Source of the DNA: Helopsaltes ochotensis
Lineage: Eukaryota > Chordata > Aves > Passeriformes > Locustellidae
Assembly: GCA_013400155.1 (NCBI GenBank)
Contig: VXBM01000022.1
Span: 545,134-609,133 of the forward strand
Direction: 5' to 3'
Length of the DNA stretch: 64,000 nt
The translations under genes and the position numbers were made by a program. Positions 62,266-64,000 of this stretch are shown here, piece by piece. Within the stretch, counting starts at the first letter, position 1. Every line of letters begins with the position of its first letter. The notes under the pieces were generated by a model that saw only the letters and a list, made by a program, of their open reading frames with translations, was not told the DNA's origin and made no database searches.

Positions 62266-63114
62266 ATGAGTGAAGATTCTTCTCAAAACAATGAAGGAAG
62301 TCTAAGCATCTGTACAGTAGGAGAAGAAGAAGGAAAACTGGCTCAAGGGCTTCCATCCCGAATTCCCAGCTCTCACATACGTGCCAAGAAGGGTCTTCCT
62401 GTGACTGTGGATGAAGGAAGATTTCTGGATAAACCACATCTGTCATACATAGCCTTAATTGCAAAGGCGATACTTTCTTCCCCCACAAATAAGCTGAATT
62501 TGGCTGCTATCTACAAATACATTGAAGATAATTTTCCTTTTTACAGGAACAAAGGTCGAGGTTGGAGGAACAGTGTAAGGCACAACCTTTCACTAAATGA
62601 TTGTTTCATCAAGGTGGGAAGATGTGAGGATGGCAAAGGAAACTACTGGAGTATTCACCCATCAAACTTAAATGACTTTGTTCATGGGGACTTCAGGCAA
62701 CATCGAAGGTCACGAAAGCGAGGACACCAAAAGGAGGTAAAGCACTGCCTTGCTGTGAATTATTTCACACCTTGGGGACACTATCCTTCCTGCTCAGCAC
62801 CAAATTGGCTTTACCAAACACATTATTTTCTGGATCCACTGTGGAAACTTCTGTATGCTGACAGACTGCAGTTTCTGCATGAATACCAAAAATGGAATGT
62901 AAACAGTGATTTAATCATGGGGAAGTTTACACCTCAATTATGGACTGATAAACCCCACAGCACTTCTGGAAACTGGTTTTATGGATCTCCTGCCACTTCA
63001 GTTATGCAGCAGAATATTTTCCTAAATATTCAGCCAGGTTTCCCTAACTCCCTTTTACACTTTTCTCAAAGCCAGCATGCAGGTGAAGCATTCAGACACA
63101 TCTGTAAGTACTAG
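62266..63114 (+). CDS. FOXQ2: FOXQ2-type forkhead transcription factor
   Basis: Uninterrupted frame of 282 residues (327 if the ATG at 62131 is used). Numbering below is from 62131. A complete forkhead domain spans about 101-195. It has helix 1 KPHLSYIALIAKAILSSP, helix 2 LAAIYKYIEDNFPFYRN, the GRGWRN turn, recognition helix NSVRHNLSLNDCFIKV (147-162) with intact Asn147, Arg150, His151 and Ser154, and wing 1 DGKGNYWSIHP. The following NLNDFVHGDFRQHRRSRKR resembles the FOXQ2 hallmark, where HPxNLxDFxxGDFR and a basic run close the domain. Unusual changes are His103 and Leu104 in place of the common PY of KPPYSYIALI, and Lys112 in place of Met. The C-terminal part is rich in Trp/Tyr/Phe, and I see no clean eh1 repressor motif. 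From the literature as I recall it, foxq2 controls sws2 opsin and blue-cone identity in zebrafish and has been lost in most mammals. Subfamily is by motif, not by a tree. Start is chosen from the TATA position. Confidence 0.8.
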   Translation: MSEDSSQNNEGSLSICTVGEEEGKLAQGLPSRIPSSHIRAKKGLPVTVDEGRFLDKPHLSYIALIAKAILSSPTNKLNLAAIYKYIEDNFPFYRNKGRGWRNSVRHNLSLNDCFIKVGRCEDGKGNYWSIHPSNLNDFVHGDFRQHRRSRKRGHQKEVKHCLAVNYFTPWGHYPSCSAPNWLYQTHYFLDPLWKLLYADRLQFLHEYQKWNVNSDLIMGKFTPQLWTDKPHSTSGNWFYGSPATSVMQQNIFLNIQPGFPNSLLHFSQSQHAGEAFRHICKY

Positions 63115-64000
63115 AAAGTATTTGAAGGGCTTGAATAACTTCACAGGCAGCTTGGGACTCTGTCAAGATATAATATATATGTAGCACAATTTTGAACTTT
63201 TGTATATACTTAAAGACAGCAGAAGAGCTTGCTTACTTATATTAGCCAGTGATTATCCATGATTATTACCTAAGTGTATTAGATTTGAAACCATAACAAT
63301 GAATTTTTAATAAGTCTGCTGGTCAATGGCCATGCACAGATTACTTCAGTATAAAAGCAAATCTATTCACACTGACTGCCCAATGAAATTATTTTTAAAT
63401 TGTTCTGTATTAATCATATTACTGTATACTACTGCTCTATTGGATTCAAATTAATACACATGTATATGTATTTATAACTATATATTCAAATATGTACAAC
63501 CATGTATTTACATTATATTGAATAGGGAGGATTAATACATTTTTCCTTTGTCATTTGAGAATGTATTTGAAATTATACTTGTCACTTCACATACTGCTGG
63601 CAATACTGATTTATTCTTCTACTCATTTAATATTGCACATTGGTTAGTACTCACTTGACACTATTAATTCTGATGCATTGTATTGATCAAAAAATCTCCG
63701 TACGTTTATATATCTTTAACCATTAAATTATATATATGTTCTTGTTCAAATAATTGTTCAGATTAATAAATATTTCAAGTGAAATAAGATTGCAATATTA
63801 TCTAAAATATGTTCTTAAGTTCAAATCTGCTTTTTAAATGCATGGCCACATATTAATTAATCTACTTAAATGATTACTTAAAGGCAACATGGCTAATTAC
63901 AAGTTTACCCATTAGCTGGGTGTAATCCATTGAAGAAATTTTAATTTTGGGGATATTTTCACTTATTGCTTAGGCTTATATATATATCTATATATTTAGT
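63115..64000 (+). other. 3' flank of the forkhead gene
   Basis: AT-rich sequence with no further coding segment. AATAAA at 63765-63770, about 650 bases after the stop, is a candidate polyadenylation signal; ATTAAA at 63722-63727 is an alternative. A GGATTA word (CRX/OTX-like core) occurs at 63529-63534. The window ends in a TA-rich microsatellite (about 63976-63996). Confidence 0.4.

Overview
The window reads as avian nuclear DNA. It is AT-rich and gene-poor, and it contains both old and younger CR1 LINE remnants, including one with the bird-type CR1 3' end (about 16.9 kb) and one in the reverse orientation (about 61.3 kb). It also has LTR-like segments, intron-split genes and a 100-bp assembly gap. 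No prokaryotic, organellar or CRISPR structure is present. The species cannot be named from the sequence alone.

Two protein-coding genes can be supported. PPP1R3A, the striated-muscle glycogen-targeting subunit of protein phosphatase 1, lies on the minus strand. I could assemble it completely from four coding exons: 53849-54642, 33111-33169, 32868-33004 and 28154-30640. All splice sites are GT/AG and the phases agree, giving 1158 residues. It keeps the N-terminal PP1-binding and PKA sites, the CBM21 glycogen-binding domain, a long low-complexity tail and a C-terminal hydrophobic anchor. A perfect MEF2 site and two muscle-type E-boxes lie just upstream of its start. About 7.5 kb from its 5' end, and divergently transcribed, is an apparently intact forkhead gene (62266-63114; longest ORF from 62131). 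Its DNA-binding domain has the FOXQ2-type signature. In mammals the neighbour of PPP1R3A on this side is FOXP2, so this gene probably sits between PPP1R3A and FOXP2.

Layout. 1-12.5 kb: intergenic, with an old local duplication near 3.4/4.0 kb, half of a dispersed repeat at 1.5 kb and a 52-nt T run. 12.5-13.0 kb: a degraded ERV-type LTR. 14.6-16.9 kb: a long, broken CR1. 18.6-19.1 kb: a second LTR-like segment. 19.1-28.1 kb: intergenic. 28.2-54.6 kb: PPP1R3A, whose 20.7-kb intron 1 holds an old CR1 (about 37.6-38.76 kb), the assembly gap and an 84-bp foldback element. 54.7-62.1 kb: the divergent intergenic region, with a 17-bp x 4 tandem repeat and a CR1 fragment. 62.1-63.1 kb: the forkhead gene, followed by 3' flank.

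The two genes are not known to share a pathway. PPP1R3A acts in muscle glycogen metabolism. FOXQ2 is a transcription factor linked in fish to blue-cone identity. Their pairing here is positional.
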